Source: Kribbella amoyensis (GTDB lineage Bacteria > Actinomycetota > Actinomycetes > Propionibacteriales > Kribbellaceae). Taken from it: a stretch of 64,000 nucleotides of DNA. The translations under genes and the position numbers were made by a program. Of the stretch, positions 43,701 to 52,273 are shown in pieces. The number at the start of each line of letters is the position of its first letter. Within the stretch, counting starts at the first letter, position 1. The notes below the pieces were generated by a model. It was not told the DNA's origin. It ran no database searches and saw only the letters and a list, made by a program, of their open reading frames with translations. The stretch is from contig NZ_VIVK01000001.1 in NCBI RefSeq assembly GCF_007828865.1, positions 3,658,001 to 3,722,000 on the forward strand, in the 5' to 3' direction.

Positions 43701-44784
43701 TGCTGATCACCCGGGCGCCCTGTGCGGCCGCCCACTCGATCCCGGCGATCACCTCGGAGTCCGAGCCGTTGCCCTGGTCGGAGAGCACCTTCCCGACCAG
43801 CAGTTTCGCGCCCGGGGCGACGCCCTTGTACTGACCGTTGCGGCCCGCACCCGTACCCGCGATGGTCGAGGCGACGTGGGTCCCGTGGCCGTGGCCGTCG
43901 GCAACGGTCTGGCCGGCGACGAAGCTCTTCGAGTCGATCACCTGGCCGGCCAGTTCCGGGTGGTCCGCGTCGATCCCGGTGTCCAGGACGGCGACCTTCA
44001 CGCCGGTACCGTCGAACCCGGCGGCCCAGGCCTCGGGCGCGTGCACCTGCGGCACGGACCTGTCGAGCAGGGCCTTCACCGGACGGTCCAGGACCAGCCG
44101 GGTGACACCTCGGTTCAACGTCCTTGCCGGAGTCGTGGCGACGCCGCTCCGCAGGTCCTGCCAGAACGAGGACGCCTGCGCGACCGGTACCGACAACGCG
44201 GTGCCGTGGACCGAGGCGAGCGGCCGGACCACGTCCGCGCCCCGCAGCTGGTCCGCCTGGCCGCGAAGGTTGCTCTTAGCAACCGACTTCGCGAACGTCG
44301 AGATGACCTGAATCGGGGCGGCCTTGGTTCCGTACCCGGCGGCGCGGAGGCGGGTGATGTCGAACAGCCCCTCGTCGACCGCACCGGAGGCGATCAGCGG
44401 GGCGGCGTCGTCGGGGACCACCAGAATGCGCCGCTTCGCCGGGTCCTTCTCCGGCGGGCTGCTGATCGCGAAGTTCGGCTCCCGCCCGTCGCGGCGCTTC
44501 GCCGCCGTCACTGTCACCGCGCCACCGTCGGTCGAGACGACGTCCCCGGTGATCAGCGTGATCGGCTCACCGTCCGGTACGACCCCGGGGGCGGACGGTG
44601 CGGCGGTGGATGGCGCGGCGGTGGATGGTACGGCGGTGGCGGGGGCGGGCCCGGCGGCCGACGGCGGTCCGGTGGAAGCGGACGCGGCGGCCGGGGTGAC
44701 GAGGCCGGCCAGCAGGGCCAGGCCGGCGCCGGCGGTCAGCCAGCGGTTCGCTCGGTGCCGAGAGGGCGGTTCGACAGATCTCAT
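40711..44784 (-). CDS. Large secreted subtilisin-like (S8) serine protease
   Basis: A 1357-residue extracellular protease. Signal peptide 1-36 (RANRWLTAGAGLALLAGLVT), a Ser/Ala/Pro linker, a pro-region (about 70-240), then the S8 domain with Asp268 (VAVLDTGID), His300 (GHGTHVAS), oxyanion Asn397 (AAGNSG) and Ser479 (SGTSMATPHVAG), all intact. After residue 600 follow several beta-sandwich-like domains and no sorting signal, so it is probably released. The start at ATG 44784 is chosen for the GAGGAGAC site; the frame to 44988 is upstream noise. It is preceded, 22 bases away, by a small ORF in the same orientation. Confidence 0.92.
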   Translation of the reverse strand: MRSVEPPSRHRANRWLTAGAGLALLAGLVTPAAASASTGPPSAAGPAPATAVPSTAAPSTAAPSAPGVVPDGEPITLITGDVVSTDGGAVTVTAAKRRDGREPNFAISSPPEKDPAKRRILVVPDDAAPLIASGAVDEGLFDITRLRAAGYGTKAAPIQVISTFAKSVAKSNLRGQADQLRGADVVRPLASVHGTALSVPVAQASSFWQDLRSGVATTPARTLNRGVTRLVLDRPVKALLDRSVPQVHAPEAWAAGFDGTGVKVAVLDTGIDADHPELAGQVIDSKSFVAGQTVADGHGHGTHVASTIAGTGAGRNGQYKGVAPGAKLLVGKVLSDQGNGSDSEVIAGIEWAAAQGARVISMSLGGPAPASEAQDLLSQTVDQLSASGTLFVIAAGNSGPDQSTIGSPGVAASALTVAAVDDEDQAADFSSRGPLPQTYQRVLKPDLAAPGVDIAAARAGGTTMGTPIDDLYTRASGTSMATPHVAGAAAILAQRHPDWTGAQLKDALVSTTDETDGNPFVRGTGRLNVATAIQATVTTRGSLDLGRSVETAAAPITKTLTYANSGTVPVELTLTAELKQAGGAAIPDGVLTAPTKVTVPAGGQYDAAFTLDIGKLAVGQYAGSLVATDAAGHQVRTSIGHVRAYETMKLLPMITGRNGEKCTPDASIQSCSYTGVTAMNLDDPTLSVSVRDASEPLLVKPGRYSVSANVHFTANGTTNVAVLTVPELVVAKNLGGFQMVNLSVAKAKQVKVSTERPQHLYGGTQLYQRQSGEYYYLNGWITGYNESGLWSIPAGQVTTGSMLLTTQLELGAVPVQGKTTGTDSLALHPRYTTHSAAEPKFAATVKNAPLVDVGPTLEPEEAAKLRGAIALAMPPFNVYTGQYAPDLEEEQEAALAAAGAIGVLVWNPDLAYRVPYAGGSFESRKLPVAGLPWEEGDELSRRSKAGPVGVNLTSVTQTPYQYSLKFYERDSIGSLQYSVKDSQLAQLPQEYHTNGAVQEYQWRYTLGKWGQAGELPDTAGSALLTLAPSVLQIAPAKLTLLVGPLQPGQTWTRWNRTDHTWPPATGEDSSFWTQGYRSSTLKPGTNPVEASFDGPQVPGAAVDHPLVNRLCSTCRQGDTLLVRPTLTLADPAALTDPDAGILPGTYQDGTLPFAAWLDPRDSLKLYAGSNELPMYQTSSLRYGLFDVPSTPATLKLVYERDGSDRPEFMRYGRAIRTEWTFTTRRATTDTTAGTSCPKLTPAPAGACGVQPLLQVRVKAALNQRNQAPRAGSVVDLTAYHESSTVTEKPLTSLTAWYSFDDGTTWKAAKVTGQGNARKASIPRAPAGATAVSLRIDAVDRAGSRVYHELPRAFGLTG

Positions 44785-44806
44785 CAAGGTCTCCTCAGGG
44801 TGCGAC

Positions 44807-45046
44807 TCAGACCTGGACCCAGCCGCCGTGGCCGGGCAGAGGGCGCGGAGGGTGCGGCACGGATTCCGGTTCGCCGGTCGCGAGGTCAGCGGCTGCAGCC
44901 GCCTCCTCCGAGTCGGCAGCGGTGGTGGTCTCCGCTGCGTCGGTGGGAAGTTCTGGCGTGGCGCGTTCCTCGGCCAGGCGTTCGTCACCGAGACGCGGTC
45001 CGGGCCGATAGCGGGGCTCGGTGGGGGGTTCGGGCGGGTGGTTCAT
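44807..45046 (-). CDS. Small acidic Pro/Glu-rich ORF upstream of the subtilase
   Basis: A 79-residue predicted product, MNHPPEPPTEPRYRPG at the start, an acidic Ala/Glu/Thr-rich middle, and the end PRPLPGHGGWVQV. About 80 percent of third positions are G/C, supporting coding. No signal peptide or membrane segment. There is no clear ribosome site; CACCCT 6 bases before the ATG is a weak leaderless -10. It stops 22 bases before the subtilase start, so it may be co-transcribed. Function unknown: it could be a small regulator, or, much less surely, a peptide precursor. Confidence 0.4.
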   Translation of the reverse strand: MNHPPEPPTEPRYRPGPRLGDERLAEERATPELPTDAAETTTAADSEEAAAAADLATGEPESVPHPPRPLPGHGGWVQV

Positions 45047-45103
45047 CGGTTCAGGGTGGGCGAGGCCGCGAACCGTAACCAGTGGGCGAATGCCCCATCC
45101 TTG

Positions 45104-47968
45104 CTATGGGCCGGCTTCGGTCAGCCGGTGGGCGAGCGCTGTGCGGGAGCGGAGACCGAGCTTCGCCAGGGCGCTGCGGAGGTGCTTGTCGACCGTCTTG
45201 TGGGACAGGAACAGCTCCGCCCCGATCTCCTTGTTCGTCCGGCCGGTAGCGGCCAGTTCCGCGACCTGCTGCTCCCGCGGCGACAGAGCGGCGCCGTACC
45301 CACGCCGCCCGCCGCGATGCCGACCCGGCACCGCCACCCCGTGTTTCCGAGCGAGCGTGGTGGCCCTGTCGTCGTCCCGCCGGGTACCCAACTCGCGGTA
45401 ACAGCTCAGCGCGGCCAGCAGGTTCTCCGCACCACCAGGCTCCCCGGACTCCAGTTGCACAGCTGCAAGCGCCTCCCGAGCCAGCGCCTCGTCGTACGGC
45501 GCCGACCTCCGCGCGTACCCCTCTGCTGCCTCAAGAAGGAAGCTGACAGAGCCAGTGAGCTCGGCCCGTGCCCGTACCAGCGCAGCACTCGCGAGAGGCA
45601 GGTCGAGCCGCTCGAACTCCTGCTCGCAACGGTCCACGAGTTCGGCGGCGTCGTCGGTGCGGGCGTCGGCTGCCAAGGCCTGGACCAGGGCGGGGAGCGC
45701 GTCGGGCAGCAGCGACCACAGCTCGTGGGAGGAGTACAGGTCGATCAGGTGATCGGCCAGCCTGGTCGCTGTTGTCACGGCCTGGCGGTCGAGCGCCGAG
45801 CGCACCAGGACAGCCGTCGGGCGCCCGAGCAGGTCGACGACGTGCCGTTGCTCGGCATCGACGAGGACCGCGGCCAGCCGATCGAGGGCGTCCTGGGTCC
45901 CGCCGGTCACCGCTTCGAGGCAGGCCGCGACCGCTTGGACGTCGATCCCGAAGTTGGGAGACTCGTGCAACTCGTCGGTCAGCGCGCGGAGGCGTTCGCC
46001 GAGTCCGTCCCACCGGCCGCGGTAGTAGTCGAGGACTGCCCCGGCGGCACGCACCCGCAGTCCCAGCTGAGGGCTCCCCGCCGCGGTCGCCCGCTGCTCG
46101 GCCTCCACGAGCAGAGCGGCCGCATCGGGGTAATGGCCGACGTAAACGGCTTCCAGCCCGACGGACGTATAGGCGTTGGCCACCATCCGGTGCGACGAGG
46201 CCGGGGTCGTCCGGTCGATCATCTGCGCGGTCACCTGGCGCCAGAGCGGATCGCCGAGCGCCAGCATCACCATCGCGATCTTGCCGAGCAGGAAGACCGG
46301 GAAGTCCGGATCGGTCACCCGTTCCAGCGTGACCAGGGCCCGCTCGAGCCAGCCGCGCCGCTCGGCAGGATCGTCGCCCGGCGCGGGCAGCCCGAGTCCG
46401 ACCATCGCCCAGGCCTGGAGGTCGGGCCGCTCCGCCAGGTCGTCGATCGCGGCCAGGTAGAGCGCGGACGCGCGCGCCGGGTCACTGTCGTCGGACACGT
46501 GCGCCAGCAGGCCGAGCCGGAGCCGCAGCTCACCGCGAACGACCGGCGGCAGCTCGTCCTCCAGCACCTCGGTGAGCAGCGCCGCCACGGTCGGGGCGAC
46601 GTGCAGCATCTCGACGGCCGCCTGACCGAGTTTCACGGCCAGCCGGCCGCGGAGTACGGCGTCGCCCTTGGTCTCCCGCAGGACCTGTTCGTACAGCCGG
46701 GCGGCCTCCACATCGTGGCGCAGGGCAACGGCCTGGTCCGCTGCCTGCTCCGCGGCAATCACCCATTCGTCCCGGCGGCCCGCCTCGTGCAGGTGGTGGG
46801 CCAGCTGCCCGAGGGGCGGCGGGGCCAGCGCAGCAAGGGCGTCGGCGGCACGATCGTGCAAGGCACGCCGAGCTGGTCCCGCAAGATCCTCGTAGACGGC
46901 CTGGGCCGCCAGCTGATGCCGGAACCCGATCCTGGCGTCCCGCTGCTCGCCGAGCAGCCCGGACCCGAGTGCCTCGATCAGCCCGTTCACGGCCTCGGTG
47001 GGATCGAGCCGTGTGGTTGCCGTGAGCACCTGCTCGGCCACCGGTACTTGGAGGACAGCGGCGGCGTCCGCTACACCACGAGCCGCGGGGGAGAGCCGCC
47101 CGAGCCGCTCCAGTACGGCGTCGCGGATCCGGGCCGGCACGTCGAGCTCGTCGAGCGTCCGGCGTTCCCAGCCACCGGCACGACGGACCAGCGATCCCCG
47201 GGCTTGCAACAGCGCGAGCAGCTCCTCGATCGCGAACGGCAGCCCAGAGGTCCGTTCACACAGGTACCGGCCGAACTCGGCGGAGACCTCGGCCGCATCG
47301 AGCATGGTCGCCGCCAGCGTCGCGGTGGCGACGGCATCCAGTGGGGTCAGCCGAAGGACCAGCTGACCGGGTCCACCGGACCATCGACCGGCCGCCGCCA
47401 TCAGTCGCGGCGACGCATCCTCACGCCGATAGGTCAGGACCACCGACAGCGCCGCGGGCCGAACCGAGGCCAGGTAGTCGATGAACTCCAGAGTCTGCGC
47501 ATCCGCCCAGTGCAGGTCTTCGAGCGCCAGGACTGCCGGGCCGAGCGCGGCCAGGATCTCCGCGAGACCGCGGAACAGCCGATGCGTCTCGGCGCCACGG
47601 TCGTCCAGCGGCTCCGGGAGCGCGGGTAATACGGTGGCCAGCTCGGGCAGGAACGGCCGGACGGCGCCGGCGACCGGGGAGAGGGACGTCTTTCGCAGAT
47701 TCGTGCTGACGTCGCGGAGCGCCTCCAGTACGGGGCCGAGCGGGAACGGCTCGTGGATCTGACGGCAGGAGCCGGTCACGAAAACCTGGCCGGTCGATCG
47801 CGTCGCCAGCTCGGCCACCAGCCGGGTCTTGCCGATCCCGGCCTCACCCTCGATCACCGCCACCGCCGGCGAGGTGGACACCACCGCAACCAGCCGAGCC
47901 AGCTCGTCGTCCCGCCCGACCAGCTCCGGCGACACCACCCGCCCCCTAGCCCCGCTCATGCCGAACAT
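45104..47968 (-). CDS. Large ATP-binding LuxR-family regulator (LAL/MalT-like)
   Basis: A 954-residue regulator. N-terminal AAA/STAND ATPase with Walker A IEGEAGIGKTRLVAEL (about 40-55) and Walker B VLALEDLHWAD, a long helical TPR-like middle, and a C-terminal LuxR helix-turn-helix (about 890-945, LSPREQQVAELAATGRTNKEIG, then SHKTVDKHLRSALAKLG). LAL proteins often activate secondary-metabolite or sugar operons after binding an inducer and ATP. Start ATG 47968, with 47959 an alternative. Divergent from the TetR gene over 79 bases. Confidence 0.9.
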   Translation of the reverse strand: MFGMSGARGRVVSPELVGRDDELARLVAVVSTSPAVAVIEGEAGIGKTRLVAELATRSTGQVFVTGSCRQIHEPFPLGPVLEALRDVSTNLRKTSLSPVAGAVRPFLPELATVLPALPEPLDDRGAETHRLFRGLAEILAALGPAVLALEDLHWADAQTLEFIDYLASVRPAALSVVLTYRREDASPRLMAAAGRWSGGPGQLVLRLTPLDAVATATLAATMLDAAEVSAEFGRYLCERTSGLPFAIEELLALLQARGSLVRRAGGWERRTLDELDVPARIRDAVLERLGRLSPAARGVADAAAVLQVPVAEQVLTATTRLDPTEAVNGLIEALGSGLLGEQRDARIGFRHQLAAQAVYEDLAGPARRALHDRAADALAALAPPPLGQLAHHLHEAGRRDEWVIAAEQAADQAVALRHDVEAARLYEQVLRETKGDAVLRGRLAVKLGQAAVEMLHVAPTVAALLTEVLEDELPPVVRGELRLRLGLLAHVSDDSDPARASALYLAAIDDLAERPDLQAWAMVGLGLPAPGDDPAERRGWLERALVTLERVTDPDFPVFLLGKIAMVMLALGDPLWRQVTAQMIDRTTPASSHRMVANAYTSVGLEAVYVGHYPDAAALLVEAEQRATAAGSPQLGLRVRAAGAVLDYYRGRWDGLGERLRALTDELHESPNFGIDVQAVAACLEAVTGGTQDALDRLAAVLVDAEQRHVVDLLGRPTAVLVRSALDRQAVTTATRLADHLIDLYSSHELWSLLPDALPALVQALAADARTDDAAELVDRCEQEFERLDLPLASAALVRARAELTGSVSFLLEAAEGYARRSAPYDEALAREALAAVQLESGEPGGAENLLAALSCYRELGTRRDDDRATTLARKHGVAVPGRHRGGRRGYGAALSPREQQVAELAATGRTNKEIGAELFLSHKTVDKHLRSALAKLGLRSRTALAHRLTEAGP

Positions 47969-48047
47969 CTGAGCACACGCCCGGCTCCCTGGGCGAGCAC
48001 ATTCGGCCGGCTTGCCCGGAAGTGCACGGTCGTGCTGTTATGGGCGG

Positions 48048-48644
48048 GTGAGCAAGGGTGAGGCGACCAGGGCGGCGGTGTTGGACATTGCCGCGCGCCA
48101 GGTCAGCCTGATCGGGCTGAGTGGGCTGACCATCGGGCTGCTCGCCGACCAGGCGAAGCTGTCGAAGTCCGGCCTGTTCGCCCACTTCCGGTCCAAGGAG
48201 CAGTTGCAGCTCGCGGTGATCGACTGGACCGCGGAGCTGTTCGCCGAGCGGGTGGTCCGGCCGGCGCTCAAGGCGCCGCGCGGCGAGGAGCGGTTGCGGG
48301 TGCTGTTCGACCGCAAGCTGCGCTGGGACCACGGCGATCTCGCGCTGCCCGGAGGCTGCTTCTTCTACAGCGTCTCCGCGGAGCTGGACGACGCTCCCGC
48401 CGGTCCGGTCCGGGACCGGTTCCTGCAGGCGTACCAGGACTACGTCGAGACGATCGCGACCGTGTTCCGGACCGGGATCTCCGAGGGGCAGTTCCGCCCG
48501 GACGCCGATCCGGAGCAGTACGCGTTCGACATCCAGGGCGTGCTGATGTCGTTCCACCATGCCAGCCGGCTGCTCGGTGACGAGCACGCCGAGCAACGGG
48601 CCCGCGCGGCCTTCGAGTCGCTCGTCCGGGCGGCTCGCGTCTGA
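48048..48644 (+). CDS. TetR-family transcriptional regulator
   Basis: A 198-residue regulator. The helix-turn-helix is residues about 25-45 (SGLTIGLLADQAKLSKSGLFAHF), followed by a ligand domain of the TetR_C_6 type (LALPGGCFFYSVSAELDD). Such regulators commonly repress an adjacent hydrolase, here the following frameshifted alpha/beta-hydrolase. Start GTG 48048 lacks a ribosome site; TGTTAT ends 7 bases upstream, a weaker leaderless match. Confidence 0.88.
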   Translation: MSKGEATRAAVLDIAARQVSLIGLSGLTIGLLADQAKLSKSGLFAHFRSKEQLQLAVIDWTAELFAERVVRPALKAPRGEERLRVLFDRKLRWDHGDLALPGGCFFYSVSAELDDAPAGPVRDRFLQAYQDYVETIATVFRTGISEGQFRPDADPEQYAFDIQGVLMSFHHASRLLGDEHAEQRARAAFESLVRAARV

Positions 48645-48678
48645 TGCTCGCAAGTCTGTCGAAGTGGGGGTTGTGGCG

Positions 48679-49589
48679 GTGAAGAAAAGCACGACCGTTC
48701 GGTCGTTGATCGTGCTGTTCGCGACGCTGGAGAAGGTCGCGCCGCCGCTCGGCGCACGGTTGCTGCACGGACCTGGTTCCGGCTGCCGGCGGTCCCGGCG
48801 AAGCTCCGGCAGGCGCGGATCGAGCTGCCGCCCGGCCGCCCGATCGAGGTGGAGTTCGCCGGCGGCACCATCCGCGGCCAGGTGTTCGGGGAAGGGCCGG
48901 CGGTGTACCTCGTACACGGCTGGGGTGGCTGGGGACTGCAGCTGGCCGCGTTCGTCCCGGCGCTGGTCGCGGACCGATTCCGCGTGGTCGCGTACGACGC
49001 GCCCAGCCACGGTGACTCCGCTCCCGGCCCGGAGGGACCCGGCCGGAGCACGCTGCTGGAGATCGCGGACGCCTTCCAGGCTGTGGTCGACGCCGAGGGA
49101 CCGGCGTACGGGGTGATCGCGCATTCGCTCGGTGCGGCCGCGATCACGCATGCGCTGAAGTGCGGGAGCCAGGCGGAGCGGGTGGTGTTCGTCGCGGCCG
49201 CGGTCGATTTCGCCGAGACGCTCGACCAGTTGCAGGGGGTGTTCCGGTTCGGGCCGCGGACCAGGTCGAGCTTCTTGTACCGGTTCAGCCGGCGGTTCGG
49301 GCCGATGGAGAGCTTCGAGGTGGCCGGGGTGATCGGCGACCTGGCCGGGCGGCGGGAGCTCCCGGCGCTGCTCGCGATCCACGACCGCTCCGACCGCGAG
49401 ACGCACTACGAGGGCAGCGTCCGGGTGGCGTCCGTGTGGCCGGGGGCCGTGGTCGAGCTGACCGACGGGCTCGGGCATCGGCGGATCCTGCGGGACGCCG
49501 CGGTGGCGGAGGCGGCGCATCGGCACCTGTCCGCCGATCGGGCGGCCGCCAGCGAGCCGCCGGAGCCGCAGGAGAGAATGCTGGGGTGA
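48679..49589 (+). pseudogene. Alpha/beta hydrolase with a one-base frameshift near 48769
   Basis: The normal N-terminus (VKKSTTVRSLIVLFATLEKVAPPLGARLLHG) is in one frame and the rest (TWFRLPAVPAKLRQARIEL, then VYLVHGWGGWGLQLAAF, nucleophile AHSLGAAA and His in GLGHRRIL) is in another. The join reads CAC GG-ACC TGG, so a single missing base after CACGG restores a continuous about 303-residue protein. Without it, translation could restart at GTG 48849 and give a 246-residue protein that still has the oxyanion loop and triad but lacks about 55 residues. Sequencing error is possible. Follows the TetR gene by 34 bases and overlaps the dapC start. Confidence 0.75.
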
Positions 49590-50689
49590 TCTACTCCACC
49601 TCCAGTCGCCTGCCGGACTTCCCCTGGGACAAGCTCGCCCCGTTCAAGCAGAAGGCGGGTGCGCATCCGGACGGGATCGTGGACCTGTCCATCGGCAGCC
49701 CGGTGGATCCGATCCCCGACCTGGTGCAGCGGGCGCTCGCGGACGCGGCCGACGCCCCGGCGTACCCGACCACGATCGGGACGACGACGGCACGGCAGGC
49801 CTCCGCCGAGTGGCTGGCCCGGCGGTTCGGCGTGACCGGGGTGGACCCGCAGAGCGGCGTGCTGCCGGTGATCGGTACCAAGGAGCTGATCATGCTGCTG
49901 CCGACGCTGCTCGGCATCGGCGCGGGGGACACGGTGCTCATCCCCGACCTCGCCTACCCGACGTACGAGGCGGGTGCCGCGCTCGCCCGGGCGACGAGCG
50001 TGCCGGTCGCCGACGTCACGCAGTACGACGGGCCGGTGCGGGTCGCCTACCTGAACTCCCCGCGCAACCCGTCCGGGCAGATCACCTCGGCCGAGGACCT
50101 GCGCGCCGCGGTCGAGTGGGCCCGGGCGAACGACGTCCTGCTGGTGAACGACGAGTGCTACCTCGAGTTCGGCTGGGACGCGCAGCCGGTGTCGGTCCTG
50201 CACCCGGACGTGTGCGGTGCCTCGTTCGACAACCTGCTGGCCGTGCACTCGCTGTCCAAGCGGTCCAACCTGGCCGGGTACCGGGCCGGGTTCGTCGCCG
50301 GGGACGAGCGGGTCGTCGCCGAACTGCTTGCCGTCCGCAAGCACGCCGGGCTGATGGTGCCGGCGCCGATCCAGGCCGCGATGGCGGTCGCGTTCGCGGA
50401 CGACGCGCACGTGGACGCGCAGCGCGAGCGGTACATCCGGCGCCGGACCGTCCTGCGTGACGCGCTCACCGCGGCCGGCTGGCGGATCACCCACTCCGAG
50501 GGCGGACTGTACCTGTGGGCCGAGCACCCAGAGTACGACGCGTACGGGTCGGTCGGCGCGCTGGCGGACCGCGGCATCCTGGTCGCGCCGGGCGCGTTCT
50601 ACGGCGCCGCGGGCGAGCGGAACATCCGGGTCGCGCTGACCGGGACCGACGAGCGGGTCGACGCCGCCGTGAAAAGGTTGCACGAATGA
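49586..50689 (+). CDS. dapC: N-succinyldiaminopimelate aminotransferase
   Basis: A 367-residue PLP aminotransferase of fold type I. Lys225 in HSLSKRSNLAGYR binds PLP; the N-terminus SSRLPDFPWDKLAPFKQKA and NSPRNPSGQIT are DapC signatures in actinobacteria. Reaction: N-succinyl-L-2-amino-6-ketopimelate + glutamate to N-succinyl-LL-diaminopimelate, on the lysine/meso-DAP path for peptidoglycan. GTG 49586 follows GAGAAT by 6 bases, the same arrangement as clpS. Its first bases overlap the tail of the hydrolase. Confidence 0.92.
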   Translation: MIYSTSSRLPDFPWDKLAPFKQKAGAHPDGIVDLSIGSPVDPIPDLVQRALADAADAPAYPTTIGTTTARQASAEWLARRFGVTGVDPQSGVLPVIGTKELIMLLPTLLGIGAGDTVLIPDLAYPTYEAGAALARATSVPVADVTQYDGPVRVAYLNSPRNPSGQITSAEDLRAAVEWARANDVLLVNDECYLEFGWDAQPVSVLHPDVCGASFDNLLAVHSLSKRSNLAGYRAGFVAGDERVVAELLAVRKHAGLMVPAPIQAAMAVAFADDAHVDAQRERYIRRRTVLRDALTAAGWRITHSEGGLYLWAEHPEYDAYGSVGALADRGILVAPGAFYGAAGERNIRVALTGTDERVDAAVKRLHE

Positions 50690-50782
50690 GCAAACCTTTC
50701 GTGCGTGTGTGACGTCTTGCTGGGCGAGGGACCTCTATAAGGGGTGAAGGGAGCCGCTTGGGCTCTGCTGGGGAGGAAGACG

Positions 50783-52273
50783 ATGCTTCGACGCGCACTC
50801 GCGATCACCGCACTACTGGCCACGGCCGCCGCACTCCAACCCAGTGCGGCCGCCGCCGACCAACCACCGAACACCGCGACACCGCCGGCGAGTGCTCCGT
50901 ACACCGCGACCGCGCCGGTAGGTGCGCAGTCACCGACGCCCGAGTCGAGTGCGACGCCGCCGGTCCGCCCCACCGACCCGGCCGGTCCTTCCGACCCGAC
51001 TGCGTCCGCCTCGGCCGATCGGCCTGGTGCTGACCCGACGGACTCGGCGGACCCGACGACCCCTGCGGAACCGACGACGCCTACGGAGCCGTCGACGACG
51101 ACGCCCGGGCCGACGACGCCGGCGCAGCCGACTACCGCGGCTGCTTTGGCGATCTCGCTGGATCAGCCGGCGACGACGTGGGAGGACCGGCCGCTCACCT
51201 TCACCGGTCAGCTGAGCAACGGCGCCACCAACTGGTACATCTCGCTGTGGCAGGCCTTGCCGAGCGGGTGGGTGCTGCGCGGCGCGACGCAGTCCACGGC
51301 GGGCGGGGCGTACCGGATCACGTACACGCCGACCACCGCGATCCACACCACGTTCCGGACCGTGATCGGCCCGAAGTTCTACGGTGCGCCCGCGATCTCG
51401 CCGGCCCGGATCGGTACCGCGCAGGACCGGCGGATCGTGGTCAACAAGCCGGCCGCGTCGTACGTCACCCTCACCGGCGTCGCTGTCACCGGCGCCACGG
51501 TCCCGGCCGAACCGGGCCGCGAGGTGGTCCTCCAGGACCTGCTCGGCAGCGGCCAGTGGCGCTGGCTGACCAGCGTCAAGGCGGACGCCAAGGGCAACTT
51601 CCGGCTGCCGGTCCCGGACAACTTCCCGTCCAGCCGGACCGTCCGGGTGGTCAGCCGGGGCGTCCCGGCACCCGAGGTCGAGGTCTCACCGACCGCCTGG
51701 ATCGTGATCAAGGCCGGCCTGAACGCGAAGGTCTACGCGGTCGCCCCGAGCATGGTGCCGAAGACGTACCGGGCCGGCTGCCCGGTCGCGCCCGGGTCGC
51801 TGCGCCTGCTGACGATGAACCACTGGGGCCTCGACGGCCTGGTCCACAAGGGTGAACTGATCGTCCGGGACGCGGCCGTGCAGAAGATGATCAGCGTCTG
51901 GTCCCAGTCGTTCAGCGCGAAGTTCCCGATCCGCCGGATGTGGCGGGTCGACGTCTACGGCGGGAACGACGTCACCGCGATGGAGGCGGACAACACCTCG
52001 GTGTTCAACTGCCGCCAGGTCACCGGCAACCCGTACGCGCTCTCGCCGCACTCCTACGGGTACGCGATCGACATCAACACCGTCGAGAACCCGTACCTGG
52101 CGGCGAACAACGTCTGGTACCCGAAGAACGGCCTGGCTTACCGCGACCGGTCGACCGTGCGCCCCGGCATGCTGTTCACCGGCAGCACGCCGACGAAGGC
52201 GCTGATCGCCCAGGGGTACTTCTGGGGCGCGCGCTGGAGCAAGCCCGACTACCAGCACTTCGAGCCCAAGTGA
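50783..52273 (+). CDS. Secreted M15-family (VanY/LdcB-like) peptidase with beta-domains
   Basis: A 496-residue protein: signal peptide 1-25 (LRRALAITALLATAAALQP), a long Pro/Thr linker (about 26-125), two Ig-like beta domains (about 128-310), and a C-terminal M15C-like domain with zinc-site residues in SPHSYGYAIDIN (His, Asp) and DYQHFEP (Asp, His). It cuts D-alanyl or L-Ala-D-Glu bonds in peptidoglycan in relatives. ATG 50783 has a GGGAGG site; the GTG at 50744 would put 13 residues before the signal peptide. TATAAG at 50736-50741 is a possible -10. Confidence 0.85.
   Translation: MLRRALAITALLATAAALQPSAAAADQPPNTATPPASAPYTATAPVGAQSPTPESSATPPVRPTDPAGPSDPTASASADRPGADPTDSADPTTPAEPTTPTEPSTTTPGPTTPAQPTTAAALAISLDQPATTWEDRPLTFTGQLSNGATNWYISLWQALPSGWVLRGATQSTAGGAYRITYTPTTAIHTTFRTVIGPKFYGAPAISPARIGTAQDRRIVVNKPAASYVTLTGVAVTGATVPAEPGREVVLQDLLGSGQWRWLTSVKADAKGNFRLPVPDNFPSSRTVRVVSRGVPAPEVEVSPTAWIVIKAGLNAKVYAVAPSMVPKTYRAGCPVAPGSLRLLTMNHWGLDGLVHKGELIVRDAAVQKMISVWSQSFSAKFPIRRMWRVDVYGGNDVTAMEADNTSVFNCRQVTGNPYALSPHSYGYAIDINTVENPYLAANNVWYPKNGLAYRDRSTVRPGMLFTGSTPTKALIAQGYFWGARWSKPDYQHFEPK

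Noticed and set aside
44807..45046. Confident RiPP precursor call
   Set aside because: No maturation enzyme or RiPP transporter nearby; only codon use and position support the ORF.
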